The translations under genes and the position numbers were made by a program. 64,000 nucleotides of DNA from NCBI GenBank assembly GCA_021769865.1, contig JAETSB010000015.1:1-64000 (forward strand). Direction: 5' to 3'. This DNA comes from Oscillospiraceae bacterium. Lineage in GTDB: Bacteria > Bacillota > Clostridia > Oscillospirales > Oscillospiraceae. Shown one piece after another: positions 26,673 through 35,974 of this stretch (position 1 is its first letter; the number at the start of each line of letters is the position of its first letter). The notes under the pieces were generated by a model that worked only from the letters and a program-made list of their open reading frames with translations, was not told where the DNA came from and ran no database searches.

Positions 26673-26701
26673 TTGACAAGCGGGCCCGCCGCCGGTATAA
26701 T
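26673..26701 (+). promoter_or_regulatory. Sigma-A promoter of the D-cysteine desulfhydrase-like gene
   Basis: TTGACA, 17-base spacer, TATAAT, 14 bases before the start codon: perfect consensus. Confidence 0.8.
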
Positions 26702-26715
26702 GAAAGGGACACGTT

Positions 26716-27813
26716 ATGAACATTGGAACCCTGAAACGGGCCCCAGTGGGCTGTGTAAACACCCCGCTGGAGTACATGCCCCGCCTGTCCCGGGAGCTGG
26801 GAGGCGGGCGGCTCTATATCAAGCGGGACGATCTCACCGGCCTGGCCCTGGGCGGCAACAAGGCCCGGAAGCTGGACTACATCGTTCAGTACGCCCTGGA
26901 GAACGGCTACACCGCCTTGATGACCTTCGGCGGCGTGCAGACCAATCACGGGCGTCTTACCGCCGCCGCCGCCATCCGGTACGGGCTCAAGCCCATTCTG
27001 GTGCTGAAAGGACCGCGGCCGGACTACCTGTCCGGGAATCTGCTGCTGGACCGGCTGATGGGCTGCGACCTCTATTTTGTGGATACTGAAGCCGCGGAGG
27101 TCCTGCCGGAGGCAGAGCGGGAGGCCGCGAAGCGGCGCTACCTGGAGGACTGCGCCCAGGCCATTATCGCCGACTACGAGGCCCGGGGGGAGAAAGTCCT
27201 CTCCATCCCTGTGGGCGGGCAGACCGTCCACGGCTCTGCCGGGTACATCCAGGCCATCCCGGAGCTTATGGCCCAATGCGAGGCCCAGGATATCCACCCC
27301 AAATACCTGGTGGTGGGCTACGGCTCCACCGGCACCTTCGCCGGGCTCTGGGCCGGGGCGGCTTACTACCACGCTCCTTTTGAGGTGGTGGGCATCCCCA
27401 TTGAGCCGGACTACCGCCCCCGGGAGGAGACGGCGGCCTTCATCAACCGACTCAGCGAGACCTTTGCGCTGGGCTTCACCTGCCGGGCGGAAGACCTGCG
27501 CCTGGAGACCGGCCCGGCGGAAGCCCCATACGGCGGCATAGGCTACAACGAGCCGGACCCTGTTACGCAGGAGCACATTGCCCTGCTGGCCCGGATGGAG
27601 GCGGTTTTCCTGGACCCCTGTTATACGGGGAAAGTTTTTTATGGCTTTACGGACCTGGTGCGCCGGGGCGTTCTCGCCGGGGACGCGGTGTTCCTGCATA
27701 CCGGCGGCGCGCCGGGGCTCTGGAGCAGAGAGCACCTGGACGCCATGCAGTCTTCCCTCTGGTCCGGCAAGGCGGAGGACCGGGTCCACGTCATGAAGCT
27801 GGAGATCCCCTGA
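26716..27813 (+). CDS. dcyD: D-cysteine desulfhydrase / ACC-deaminase family PLP enzyme
   Basis: 365 residues, fold-type-II PLP enzyme. It has the family start (LYIKRDDLTGLALGGNKARKLDY, with the PLP lysine in GGNKARK), FGGVQTNHGR, the Gly-rich phosphate loop in GYGSTGTFAGLW, and FLDPCYTGK near the end. Family members turn D-cysteine into pyruvate, ammonia and H2S, or deaminate ACC; D-cysteine activity is favoured by the sulfur-related neighbours. Very short leader after a consensus sigma-A promoter, so it may be expressed independently of the sigma-54 unit. Confidence 0.82.
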   Translation: MNIGTLKRAPVGCVNTPLEYMPRLSRELGGGRLYIKRDDLTGLALGGNKARKLDYIVQYALENGYTALMTFGGVQTNHGRLTAAAAIRYGLKPILVLKGPRPDYLSGNLLLDRLMGCDLYFVDTEAAEVLPEAEREAAKRRYLEDCAQAIIADYEARGEKVLSIPVGGQTVHGSAGYIQAIPELMAQCEAQDIHPKYLVVGYGSTGTFAGLWAGAAYYHAPFEVVGIPIEPDYRPREETAAFINRLSETFALGFTCRAEDLRLETGPAEAPYGGIGYNEPDPVTQEHIALLARMEAVFLDPCYTGKVFYGFTDLVRRGVLAGDAVFLHTGGAPGLWSREHLDAMQSSLWSGKAEDRVHVMKLEIP

Positions 27814-27833
27814 TCTTCCGGACCCCAGACGAT

Positions 27834-27863
27834 GAAAAGAGGCCGCCCCGGCGGCCTCTTTTC
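27834..27863 (+). terminator. Terminator before the sigma-54 activator gene
   Basis: Thirteen- to fourteen-pair arms GAAAAGAGGCCGCC / GGCGGCCTCTTTTC, ending in TTTTC, 20 bases after the dcyD stop. Confidence 0.8.
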
Positions 27864-27892
27864 GGTATATGCCGAAGGAAAGGAGCCCGTCC

Positions 27893-29899
27893 ATGAAAAA
27901 GACCCTGGGGATCATCTCGAAGAGCAGGCGCATGGCCGATTTTTACGCCGGACTGCTGAGCGGTCTGTTCGGCGGCATGGCGGAAATATACGCTTCCAGC
28001 CTGGAGGACGGAAGCATCCGGAAGCTCCGGGACTGCGACCTTTACCTGGTCAGCGTCACCAGCTACGACCTGATCTACCACAGCTGGGCCAAGGAGTTTC
28101 TGCCCCCGGAGGCCCGGACGGTCCAGGCATCCGTCACTTTCAGCATGAAGACGGTGGAAGCCTTGCGGGCTTACCCCGAGGGGACGAAGGCCCTGCTGGT
28201 AAACCAGACCCGGCACATGGCGATGGAGAGCATCTCCCAGCTCTACCACCTTGGAATTTCCAACATTGAGTTCCTTCCTTACTACCCCGGCGCGGAGAAT
28301 CCTCCGGACATTTCCGCTGTGTTCACTCCCGGCGAGGCGGAGCTGGTCCCGCCCGGGGCGGATGTGGTGGACCTGGGCCACCGCCGCCTCACCGCCAACA
28401 CCGTCTGCGAGCTCGCCCTGCGCCTGGGGAATCCGGCCTTTCTGGAAAGCCGGGAGTTTGCCGCCTACACCGCGTCCCTGGCGGACGTGGACTACTCTCT
28501 CCAGACCCTTTCCTACAACAGCCTGACCATGGAGAGCAAGCTGGAGCTCATCCTCAACGCCCTGGACGCGGGCATCGTCTGCGTGGACGAGGAAGGGCTC
28601 ATCACCCTGGTAAACCGGGCCGCGGAGGAGCAGCTCTGTTCCCGGGGAGAGGAGCTGCTGGGCCGTTCCGCGGCGGAGGCCCTGCCGGAACTCTCCTTTG
28701 CCAAGGGCCCCAGGCTGGCCAGCATCCTGGGACGGGATTTCAGCGTCACCACCGCCCCGCTGTACATCCGGGAGCGGCCTCTGGGCACCTTCGCCATTCT
28801 GCGCCCCTTCCAGGAGGTGGAGGAGCAGCAAGCGACGCTGCGCCTCCAGAAAACGCCCAAGAGCCATCACGCCAAGTACACCTTCCAGGACATTGAGGGC
28901 GTCAGCCCCGCCATCCGCAGGACCCGGGAGATCGCCCGCCGCGTGGCGGGCAGCAGCGCCTCCATCATGCTGGACGGGGAGAGCGGCACCGGAAAGGAGC
29001 TCTTCGCCCAGGCCATCCACAACGCCTCTCCCCGAAGAGACCGGCCTTTTATTGCCGTCAACTGCGCGGCGCTGTCGGAGACCCTGCTGGAGAGCGAGCT
29101 CTTCGGCTATGAGGAAGGCGCGTTTACCGGCGCGAAGAGGGGCGGGCGGGCCGGCCTCTTCGAGTGCGCCCATCAGGGCACGCTGTTCCTGGATGAGATC
29201 GAGACCATCAGCCCCGCCTTTCAGTCCAAGCTTCTCCGGGTCCTCCAGGAACAGGAGGTGGTCCGCATTGGCTCCGTGAGCCCGATTCCCGTAGACGTGC
29301 GGATCCTCTCCGCTACCAATGAGGACCTGTCCGAACGCGTCCGGCAGGGCAGCTTCCGCCGGGACCTCTATTACCGGCTCAACGTCATCCCCCTCCACAT
29401 TCCCGCCCTGCGGGAGCGGAGGGAGGACATCCTCCTCTTAGCTGAGAGCTTTCGCCGCCAGTTTCGGGCCTCCTTCACCCTGAGCAAGCCCGTCCAGGAG
29501 GCCCTGCTTCGCCACAGGTGGACCGGCAATATCCGGGAGCTGCGCAATTGCATGGAGTATCTCCACCACATGGGCCTGAAAGAGGTGACCCTGGAGGATC
29601 TGCCCGGGCAGTTTTCCGACCGCGCTCCCACCCGGTTTCGGGACAGGCCCGGCGTCTCCGGCAGGGAGTGGGCCGTCTGGCGGGTGCTGGGGGACCTCTA
29701 TCCTCAGGGCCGGGGCATTGGCCGCCAGGGACTGGTCCGGGCCTGTGGAAGTTTGGGCGTCTGCCTCTCCGAGCATGAGGTTCGGGAGGAGCTGCGCCGC
29801 TTTCAAGGCGCGGGCTGGCTGGCGGTGTCCCAGGGCCGGAGCGGCACCCGCCTGACCGAAGCGGGGTATGCCCGCTATTTGGAGCTGCTGGACCCGTGA
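27893..29899 (+). CDS. Sigma-54-dependent transcriptional activator (PrpR_N-PAS-AAA+)
   Basis: 668 residues from ATG 27893 after AAAGGAG. The N-terminal sensor (about 1-200) resembles the propionate-activator receptor domain, and a PAS-like domain lies at about 213-315. The AAA+ domain has Walker A GESGTGKE (362-369), GAFTGA loop (409-414) and Walker B LFLDE. The GAFTGA loop is intact, so contact with sigma-54 is expected. The C-terminus reads as a winged-helix-like DNA-binding region (REELRRFQGAGWLAVSQGR) rather than a clear Fis-type HTH. The only RpoN promoter seen in the window is at patB, four genes upstream, making that its likely target; ligand probably cysteine-related, by inference. 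Confidence 0.88.
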   Translation: MKKTLGIISKSRRMADFYAGLLSGLFGGMAEIYASSLEDGSIRKLRDCDLYLVSVTSYDLIYHSWAKEFLPPEARTVQASVTFSMKTVEALRAYPEGTKALLVNQTRHMAMESISQLYHLGISNIEFLPYYPGAENPPDISAVFTPGEAELVPPGADVVDLGHRRLTANTVCELALRLGNPAFLESREFAAYTASLADVDYSLQTLSYNSLTMESKLELILNALDAGIVCVDEEGLITLVNRAAEEQLCSRGEELLGRSAAEALPELSFAKGPRLASILGRDFSVTTAPLYIRERPLGTFAILRPFQEVEEQQATLRLQKTPKSHHAKYTFQDIEGVSPAIRRTREIARRVAGSSASIMLDGESGTGKELFAQAIHNASPRRDRPFIAVNCAALSETLLESELFGYEEGAFTGAKRGGRAGLFECAHQGTLFLDEIETISPAFQSKLLRVLQEQEVVRIGSVSPIPVDVRILSATNEDLSERVRQGSFRRDLYYRLNVIPLHIPALRERREDILLLAESFRRQFRASFTLSKPVQEALLRHRWTGNIRELRNCMEYLHHMGLKEVTLEDLPGQFSDRAPTRFRDRPGVSGREWAVWRVLGDLYPQGRGIGRQGLVRACGSLGVCLSEHEVREELRRFQGAGWLAVSQGRSGTRLTEAGYARYLELLDP

Positions 29900-29949
29900 G
29901 AATGGAGCTGCAATTTTGTGGAATTGGAAAAGATAGTAAAACTCTTTTC

Positions 29950-29978
29950 TTGACAGTCTGATGTCTGCGTGCGATAAT
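29950..29978 (+). promoter_or_regulatory. Sigma-A promoter of the PFOR gene
   Basis: TTGACA, 17-base spacer, GATAAT, 62 bases before the start codon. Confidence 0.8.
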
Positions 29979-30040
29979 AGACGTATGAATTTTACGTCCC
30001 GGAATCGCGCGGACCGGGCGGATCAGAGAAGGGGGATTTT

Positions 30041-33000
30041 ATGAAACGCAAGACCATGGACGGCAACGAGGCCGCCGCCTACGCCAGCTACGCCTTTACC
30101 GAGGTCGCGACCATCTATCCCATCACGCCCTCCAGCCCCATGGCGGAGCATGTGGACACCTGGGCCGCCAACGGCATGAAGAACCTCTTCGGCCAGCCTG
30201 TCAGGCTCATGGAGATGCAGAGCGAGGCCGGGGCCTGCGGGGCCATGCACGGCTCTCTGGAGGCCGGGGCCCTCACCACCAGCTACACCGCCAGCCAAGG
30301 TCTGATGCTGATGGTGCCGCCCCTGTACCGCATCGCTGGACAGCTGCTCCCCGGCGTCATCCACGTGGCCGCCCGGACTGTGGGCACCAGCGCCTTCTCC
30401 ATCTTCGGCGACCACTCCGACGTCATGGCCTGCCGCCAGACGGGCTTTGCCCAGCTGGCCTCCTCCTGCGTCCAGGAGTGCATGGACCTGGCGGCGGTGG
30501 CCCACCTGTCCGCCATTCGCTCCCGGGTGCCCTTCATGCACTTCTTCGACGGCTTCCGGACCTCCCACGAGATCCAGAAGATCGACGTGCTGGACTATGG
30601 CGACCTGGCCGGCATGGTGGACCGGGAGGCCCTGGACCGCTTCCGGGGGAACGCGCTGAACAGCGAGCACCCCCTGATGCGCTCCACCGTCATCAACCCG
30701 GACACGGCCTTCCAGCTCCGGGAGGCGGTGAACCCCTACTACGACGCCGTCCCCGGCATCGTGGAGGATTACATGGTTCAAATGTCCGCTCTGACAGGGC
30801 GGGACTACCGGCTCTTCAACTATTACGGCGACCCTCAGGCGGAGCAGGTGGTCGTAGCCATGGGCAGCGTCTCCGGCTGCCTTCAGGAGGTGGTCCGGTA
30901 CCTGAACGCCCAGGGCCGCAAGGTGGGATTCCTCCAGGTCCGACTGTACCGGCCCTTCAGCGCAAAGCACTTCCTGGCCGCCCTGCCGGAGAGCTGCAAG
31001 CTGCTGACGGTCCTGGACCGGACCAAGGAGCCCGGCGCGGGGGGCGAGCCCCTCTATAAGGACGTGTGCTCCGTCCTCCAGCACGGCAGCCGCCAGGTCC
31101 AGGTGCTGGGGGGCCGCTACGGCCTCTCCAGCAAGGACACCACCCCTGCCCAGATGATCGCCGTTTACGACAACATGGCAGGAGAGCAGAAGGACCACTT
31201 CACCGTGGGCATCACCGACGACGTGGCCCACCACTCCCTGCCCATCGGGGAAAACGTGGTCACCGCCGACGCCCGGACCATCAGCTGCAAGTTCTGGGGC
31301 CTGGGGTCCGACGGCACCGTGGGCGCCAACAAGAATTCCATCAAGATCATCGGGGACAACACGGACCAGTACGTCCAGGCGTACTTTGAGTACGACACGA
31401 AAAAGTCCGGCGGCGTGACGAAAAGCCACCTCCGCTTCGGGCATACGCCGATTCTCTCTACGTACTATGTCACCATGGCGGACTTCATCGCCTGCCACAA
31501 CCAGAGCTACATTTCTAAATATGACATTGTCAACGAGCTGAAGGAGGGCGGGACCTTCCTGCTGAACTGCAACTGGGCCGACGCCGACCTGGAGACCCAT
31601 CTCCCCAACAAGGTCAAGCGCCTCCTGGCGGAGCGGAAGGCGAAGTTCTACACCATTGACGCCAACGCCGCCGCCGAGGCCATCGGCCTGGGGAACCGGA
31701 CCAACAGCGTCCTCCAGGCCGCTTTCTTCAAGCTCTCCGGCGTCCTGCCCGTGGACCAGGCGGTGGACTACATGAAGGCCGCCATTCAAAAGACCTACGG
31801 CCGCAAGGGCGATAAGGTGGTCAGCATGAACTGCGCCGCCGTGGACGCGGGGCTGACCGGCCTTCATGAGATCGCCGTCCCCGCCGCCTGGGCGAACCTC
31901 GCCGACGAGCCGGAGGCGGTGGATACCACCTCTCCCTGGTACGTCCGCACGGTTATGCGGGCCGTCAACGCTCAGAAGGGCGACAGCCTCCCCGTCAGCG
32001 CGTTCAAAGACGCGGCGGACGGCAGTGTGCCCATGGCCACCTCGAAATACGAGAAGCGGGGCTTCGCCTCCCACGTGGCCAGCTGGCTCCCGGAAAACTG
32101 CATTGGCTGCAACCTTTGCTCCCTCATGTGCCCCCACGCCGCCATCCGGCCCTTCCTGCTGAATGAGGAGGAGGTCCAAAAGGCCCCGGCGGGCTACGTG
32201 ACGAAGGAGGCCAAGGGCAAGGGCTTCGAGGGTCTCCGCTTCCGCATCCAGATCGATCCCCTGGACTGCACCGGCTGCGGCACCTGCGCCGCCGCCTGTA
32301 TCGCGAAGGAAAAGGCCATCGTCATGCGGCCCATCGAGGAGGAGCTGCCCCAGCAGCTGGGCTGGGACTATAGCCTCTCCCTCTCCCCCAAGCCCAACCC
32401 CATGAACAAGTTCACCGTCAAGGGAAGCCAGTACGAGCAGCCCCTGCTGGAGTTCTCCGGGGCCTGCGCAGGCTGCGGCGAGACGCCCTATATGAAGCTG
32501 CTGACCCAGCTCTTTGGCGAACGCATGGTCGTCGCCAACGCCACGGGCTGCACCCAGGCATGGGGGTTCAGCGTCCCCAGCTACCCCTACACCACCAAGT
32601 CCAACGGAAGGGGCCCGGCGCTGTCCAACTCCCTCTTTGAGAACAACGCCGAGTACTCCCTGGGCATGGTGCTGAGCGTCCGCCAGCAGCGGCTTCGCCT
32701 CCAGCGGGAGGCCCGGGAACTCCTGGAGGAGACGGGAGACGAGGCCCTGAAAGCGGCCCTCTCCGCCTGGCTGGACGGCTTTGAGGACAAGGAGCGAACC
32801 ATCGAGCTCAGCGACGCGGTGATAGCCGCCCTGAAAAACACTGCCGAGACCGGGGAGAAGGTCGAGGCCGTCCGCAAGGCCCAGGACCATCTGGTGAAAA
32901 AGAGCATGTGGATGTACGGCGGCGACGGCTGGGCCTATGACATCGGCTACGGCGGCCTGGACCACGTGCTGGCCTCCGGGGAGGACGTGAACATCCTGGT

Positions 33001-33607
33001 GGTGGACACCGAAGTCTACTCCAACACCGGCGGCCAGTCCTCCAAGGCCACGCCCTTCGGGGCCGTCGCCCAGTTCGCCGCCGCGGGCAAGCGGACGGAG
33101 AAGAAGGACTTAGGGATGCTGGCCACCCAGTACCAGAACGTGTATGTGGCCTCTGTTGCCCTGGGGGCGGACCCCGCCCAGTACATCAAGGCCCTCCGGG
33201 AGGCGGAGGCCCACGACGGGCCGTCTCTCATCGTGGCCTACGCCCCCTGCATCAACCACGGCATCGTCAAGGGCATGGCCTGGGCCCAGGAGGAGGCCAA
33301 GCTGGCCGTCCGCAGCGGCTACTGGGTCCTCTACCGTTACGATCCCAAGCGGAAGGCCGAGGGCAAGAACCCCTTTATGCTGGACTTCAAAGAGCCCCGC
33401 TACGACCTCCGGGAGTTCTTCATGGGCGAGGTCCGGTTCAACTCCCTGCAAAGAACCTTCCCCGAGGCGGCGGAGGCCCTGCTGGTGGAGGCCCGGAACC
33501 AGTGCCGGAACCGCTGGGCCCGGTACACCCACCTGGCGGCTCAGGATTACTCCCGCCTGCTGGACGTGCTGGAGGACTATCCCATCAACGCCCAGGAGAA
33601 GGTATAG
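30041..33607 (+). CDS. nifJ: Pyruvate:ferredoxin (flavodoxin) oxidoreductase
   Basis: 1188 residues, the usual single-chain PFOR length. Domain I has TEVATIYPITPSSPMAEHVD; domain III/IV motifs include GFLQVRLYRPF and KNSIKIIGDN; a two-cluster ferredoxin domain (about 685-760) shows CIGCNLCSLMCP and CTGCGTCAAACIA; a further cysteine set is in CAGCGETPY; the TPP/Mg site is GDGWAYDIGYGGLDH. It decarboxylates pyruvate to acetyl-CoA and reduces ferredoxin in the cytoplasm, the main catabolic step of anaerobes. Pyruvate made by the adjacent C-S lyase and desulfhydrase could feed it. Ribosome site AGAAGGGGG. It is monocistronic between a consensus promoter and a terminator. Confidence 0.97.
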   Translation: MKRKTMDGNEAAAYASYAFTEVATIYPITPSSPMAEHVDTWAANGMKNLFGQPVRLMEMQSEAGACGAMHGSLEAGALTTSYTASQGLMLMVPPLYRIAGQLLPGVIHVAARTVGTSAFSIFGDHSDVMACRQTGFAQLASSCVQECMDLAAVAHLSAIRSRVPFMHFFDGFRTSHEIQKIDVLDYGDLAGMVDREALDRFRGNALNSEHPLMRSTVINPDTAFQLREAVNPYYDAVPGIVEDYMVQMSALTGRDYRLFNYYGDPQAEQVVVAMGSVSGCLQEVVRYLNAQGRKVGFLQVRLYRPFSAKHFLAALPESCKLLTVLDRTKEPGAGGEPLYKDVCSVLQHGSRQVQVLGGRYGLSSKDTTPAQMIAVYDNMAGEQKDHFTVGITDDVAHHSLPIGENVVTADARTISCKFWGLGSDGTVGANKNSIKIIGDNTDQYVQAYFEYDTKKSGGVTKSHLRFGHTPILSTYYVTMADFIACHNQSYISKYDIVNELKEGGTFLLNCNWADADLETHLPNKVKRLLAERKAKFYTIDANAAAEAIGLGNRTNSVLQAAFFKLSGVLPVDQAVDYMKAAIQKTYGRKGDKVVSMNCAAVDAGLTGLHEIAVPAAWANLADEPEAVDTTSPWYVRTVMRAVNAQKGDSLPVSAFKDAADGSVPMATSKYEKRGFASHVASWLPENCIGCNLCSLMCPHAAIRPFLLNEEEVQKAPAGYVTKEAKGKGFEGLRFRIQIDPLDCTGCGTCAAACIAKEKAIVMRPIEEELPQQLGWDYSLSLSPKPNPMNKFTVKGSQYEQPLLEFSGACAGCGETPYMKLLTQLFGERMVVANATGCTQAWGFSVPSYPYTTKSNGRGPALSNSLFENNAEYSLGMVLSVRQQRLRLQREARELLEETGDEALKAALSAWLDGFEDKERTIELSDAVIAALKNTAETGEKVEAVRKAQDHLVKKSMWMYGGDGWAYDIGYGGLDHVLASGEDVNILVVDTEVYSNTGGQSSKATPFGAVAQFAAAGKRTEKKDLGMLATQYQNVYVASVALGADPAQYIKALREAEAHDGPSLIVAYAPCINHGIVKGMAWAQEEAKLAVRSGYWVLYRYDPKRKAEGKNPFMLDFKEPRYDLREFFMGEVRFNSLQRTFPEAAEALLVEARNQCRNRWARYTHLAAQDYSRLLDVLEDYPINAQEKV

Positions 33608-33629
33608 CCATTATAAGACAATCCTTTCA

Positions 33630-33664
33630 GCGGCCCCGCGCTATTGGCGCGGGGCCGCTTTTTT
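33630..33664 (+). terminator. PFOR terminator
   Basis: GCGGCCCCGCG-CTATTGG-CGCGGGGCCGC followed by TTTTTT. Confidence 0.95.
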
Positions 33665-33691
33665 GACGTTTTCCCGGGCCTGGCGTACAAT
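33663..33691 (+). promoter_or_regulatory. Sigma-A promoter of the second ECF sigma operon
   Basis: TTGACG, 17-base spacer, TACAAT, 89 bases before the start codon. Confidence 0.55.
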
Positions 33692-33780
33692 CCAACCGCG
33701 GGAAAAATTTTTTTCACCGGCGCGTCACATTCTGACCCGCCGGTTCGTTTAGGAGTATAGAGACGAAGGGAGGCGGCGGG

Positions 33781-34299
33781 ATGCTGATTTACTTGCAGTC
33801 AATTGAAGACCCCGAGGACCGGACGCGGTTTGAGGCGATGTACAGCGCCTACCGGGGACTGATGTTCCACGTGGCCAATCGCATCCTGCAAAACCCCCAG
33901 GACGCGGAGGACGCGGTGCACCTGGCCTTCCTCAGTCTCGCGAGCTGCCGCCTTCTCCCGGAGCTGGGGCCCCAGGCCCGGCACCTGGCCGCCGTCACGG
34001 CGGAGCGGAAGGCCATTGACCTTTACCGGGCCCAAAAGCGGCGGCCGGAGGTGGAGCTGGAGGATGAGGAACACATCCCCGGCTGTGCCCCGCCGCCCTC
34101 CGACGGGACCCTGGCGGGGGCCATGGCGGCCCTGCCTCCCCGGTACCGGGAGGCCCTGCTGCTGAAGTACTACAACGGCTATTCCGCCGCCGAGGTGGCT
34201 GAGCTCCTGGGGACCACGGCGGCCAACGTGCGCCAGATTCTCGCCAGAGCTAAGCGCAAGCTGGCCGAGGAGCTGGCGGAAAGGGGGGAAATCGTATGA
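33781..34299 (+). CDS. ECF-type RNA polymerase sigma factor
   Basis: 172 residues behind GAAGGGAGG. Region 2 is at about 15-85 (YRGLMFHVANRILQNPQDAEDAVHLAF) and region 4 at about 115-165 (LPPRYREALLLKYYNGYSAAEVAELLGTTAANVRQILARAKRKL), with a short Pro-rich linker. The start of the next gene overlaps the stop (ATGA). The neighbour is a DUF4367-like single-span protein, so this is a sigma/anti-sigma pair. It differs from the other two ECF sigmas in the window in linker and region 2 text. Confidence 0.88.
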   Translation: MLIYLQSIEDPEDRTRFEAMYSAYRGLMFHVANRILQNPQDAEDAVHLAFLSLASCRLLPELGPQARHLAAVTAERKAIDLYRAQKRRPEVELEDEEHIPGCAPPPSDGTLAGAMAALPPRYREALLLKYYNGYSAAEVAELLGTTAANVRQILARAKRKLAEELAERGEIV

Positions 34300-34949
34300 A
34301 CATCACCGACGAGATGCTGTCCGCCGCGGCCCGGTCGGCGGCGGAGCGCTGGCTGAATACCCTCCCGGGACGGGAGGACTGCGGGCATGACTTTTCCCTG
34401 ACCTTTGAGGCATCCATGACCGCCCTGCTGAGGCGGCGGCGGAGGCGGCGCTGGAAGACCCTGGCCCTGCTGGCGGCGGTGATCGGGGTCCTGGCGGCGC
34501 TGCTGGTGGGCGTGGGCGCGGAGCGAAAGGACGACTACCGGGTCTACGCCGCTCAGGACGACGGCTTTGTCACCTATGTAATCCGGCCCAGGGAGGACCC
34601 CTTTTCTCATGGGCCCCACCGGATGACGCCGGGCTGGCTTCCGGAGGGCTACGTTATTGAGGAATCCGTTGACCTTGACCTCGGGTTTCGCACACGTTAT
34701 GTCCACAGCGGCGACGAGACAAAGTATATCACCCTGTATCAGCGCTGCGCCGGAGACGACGTCGGCACGCTGCTAGGCGATTACGAAATCGAGGACGTTC
34801 AAGTGGACGGAAAGGACGCCCTCCTGCTCTCGGAGGCCGACGGCGAGCGCCTTCTGCTGTGGTCCAACGGCCCCAACGTCTATAAGCTGTTCAGCGGTTC
34901 CCTGGAGAAGGAGGACCTGCTCCACATCGCGAACAATTTGAAATGGTAA
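34296..34949 (+). CDS. DUF4367-type membrane anti-sigma candidate
   Basis: 217 residues. A cytoplasmic N-terminus of about 50 residues ends in an Arg cluster (RRRRRRRWK), then one membrane helix (TLALLAAVIGVLAALLVGVG), then an extracellular domain of the DUF4367 kind (PGWLPEGYVIEESVDLD, ITLYQRC, VQVDGKDALLLSEADGERLLLWSNG). DUF4367 domains are common on clostridial anti-sigma proteins. Coupled to the sigma gene by ATGA. Its length and topology fit sigma sequestration; the stimulus is unknown. Confidence 0.78.
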   Translation: MNITDEMLSAAARSAAERWLNTLPGREDCGHDFSLTFEASMTALLRRRRRRRWKTLALLAAVIGVLAALLVGVGAERKDDYRVYAAQDDGFVTYVIRPREDPFSHGPHRMTPGWLPEGYVIEESVDLDLGFRTRYVHSGDETKYITLYQRCAGDDVGTLLGDYEIEDVQVDGKDALLLSEADGERLLLWSNGPNVYKLFSGSLEKEDLLHIANNLKW

Positions 34950-34962
34950 AGGAGAACGAAAC

Positions 34963-35840
34963 ATGCGTCACGGCAAACGAGAGATGAGAAAGAACTACAC
35001 CCCCTTCGCGGCGGGCATGGTCACCATGGTCCTGTTGATCGGGCTGATCTCCGCATCCTTCGCGGCGAACGGCGACGCCAAGGACCAGTCTTCCGGCGGG
35101 GCAGAGCCTGCCCAGGTCGGCGTGGGCATCTTCCTGAAGCAGCAGATCGCCCCCGGCGAGACCTTGACCACGGAACAGGGCGGTACAGCCCCCAAGGTCT
35201 TGTCCTATGCCGACAGTAGAGGGGAGACCCATTACTACATTGAGGCCGCCGCCGTAGCGGAATTGTTCGACGTGACCGGCGGCGTCAACTTCCATGAGGA
35301 GGCCAACCAGCTGGAATTTGGAGCCGCCCCCCGCAAAAGCAAGGACGGCCAGGAGGATTGGAGCAACGAGCTGTATACCATCCGGGAGCGGACCGACTTT
35401 ATGCTTGCCGTCGTAACCGACGGCAAGGGAAACAGCGTGCTGACCGGAGGCAACCTCCCCAGCAGCAGCGGCGCATTTACCATCAACTACACGGATACGC
35501 CTTTGGAGGAGAAGGCGCGGACATGGGAGAAGCACAAGGAATACCTCCAGGCCGCGCCGTCCTATGGGGAGACCGGCGGTATGTTCACCGAGGTGGACCC
35601 GGCGGAAATCAACATCGGAAGCCTTTCCGGCATTGCCATCAAGGAGCGGGAGTACACGGACCCCGAGGAGGTCGACCGGACCATTCACTTTACCTCCCGG
35701 CGGGGCAGAAAATCACCCGGGCCTTCCGCATCGACGAGAACAAGCCCCTGGAAAACCAGCTCCAGGTTCTGGCCACGCCCCTGGGCCCCGGCGGCGTCAG
35801 CGTCAAGCTGACCGCGGAGCAGTACCGCAGCGGCCAGTAA
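34963..35840 (+). pseudogene. Secreted/anchored protein of the sigma operon, C-terminally frameshifted
   Basis: The start ATG 34963 follows GGAGAACGAAAC. N-terminal signal/anchor (FAAGMVTMVLLIGLISASFAA), then an extracellular region with copper-amine-oxidase-like or adhesion-like beta text (HYYIEAAAVAELFDVTGGVNF). The frame stays sound to about 35697, then leaves register; one frame over, the natural end reads PAGQKITRAFRIDENKPLEN and stops at 35840. A single-base loss in the C/G run near 35696-35705 explains this. As read, the product is 282 residues with a nonsense Ser/Pro/Arg tail. It could be a true mutation or a base-calling error. Third gene of the operon, function unknown. Confidence 0.65.
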
Positions 35841-35911
35841 AAGCGCTGTTAAAATTTTGTGCAGAGTGTATAAATTTTCCAGCTGAACCTAAAGGTATCA
35901 CCTTTTTCCCC

Positions 35912-35940
35912 TTGCCTTTTTTGGGCGGTTATTGTATACT
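35912..35940 (+). promoter_or_regulatory. Sigma-A promoter of the LytTR regulator
   Basis: TTGCCT, 17-base spacer, TATACT, 34 bases before the GTG start. Confidence 0.6.
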
Positions 35941-35974
35941 ATTGTTACAAGAATCACAAAGGGGAGGGAGTTCC

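Noticed and set aside
30023-32965. 980-codon open frame opposite PFOR, and similar long frames opposite glg, feoB and thrS genes
   Set aside because: High GC content opens long antisense frames; all lack ribosome sites and family motifs, while the opposite strand carries certain genes.
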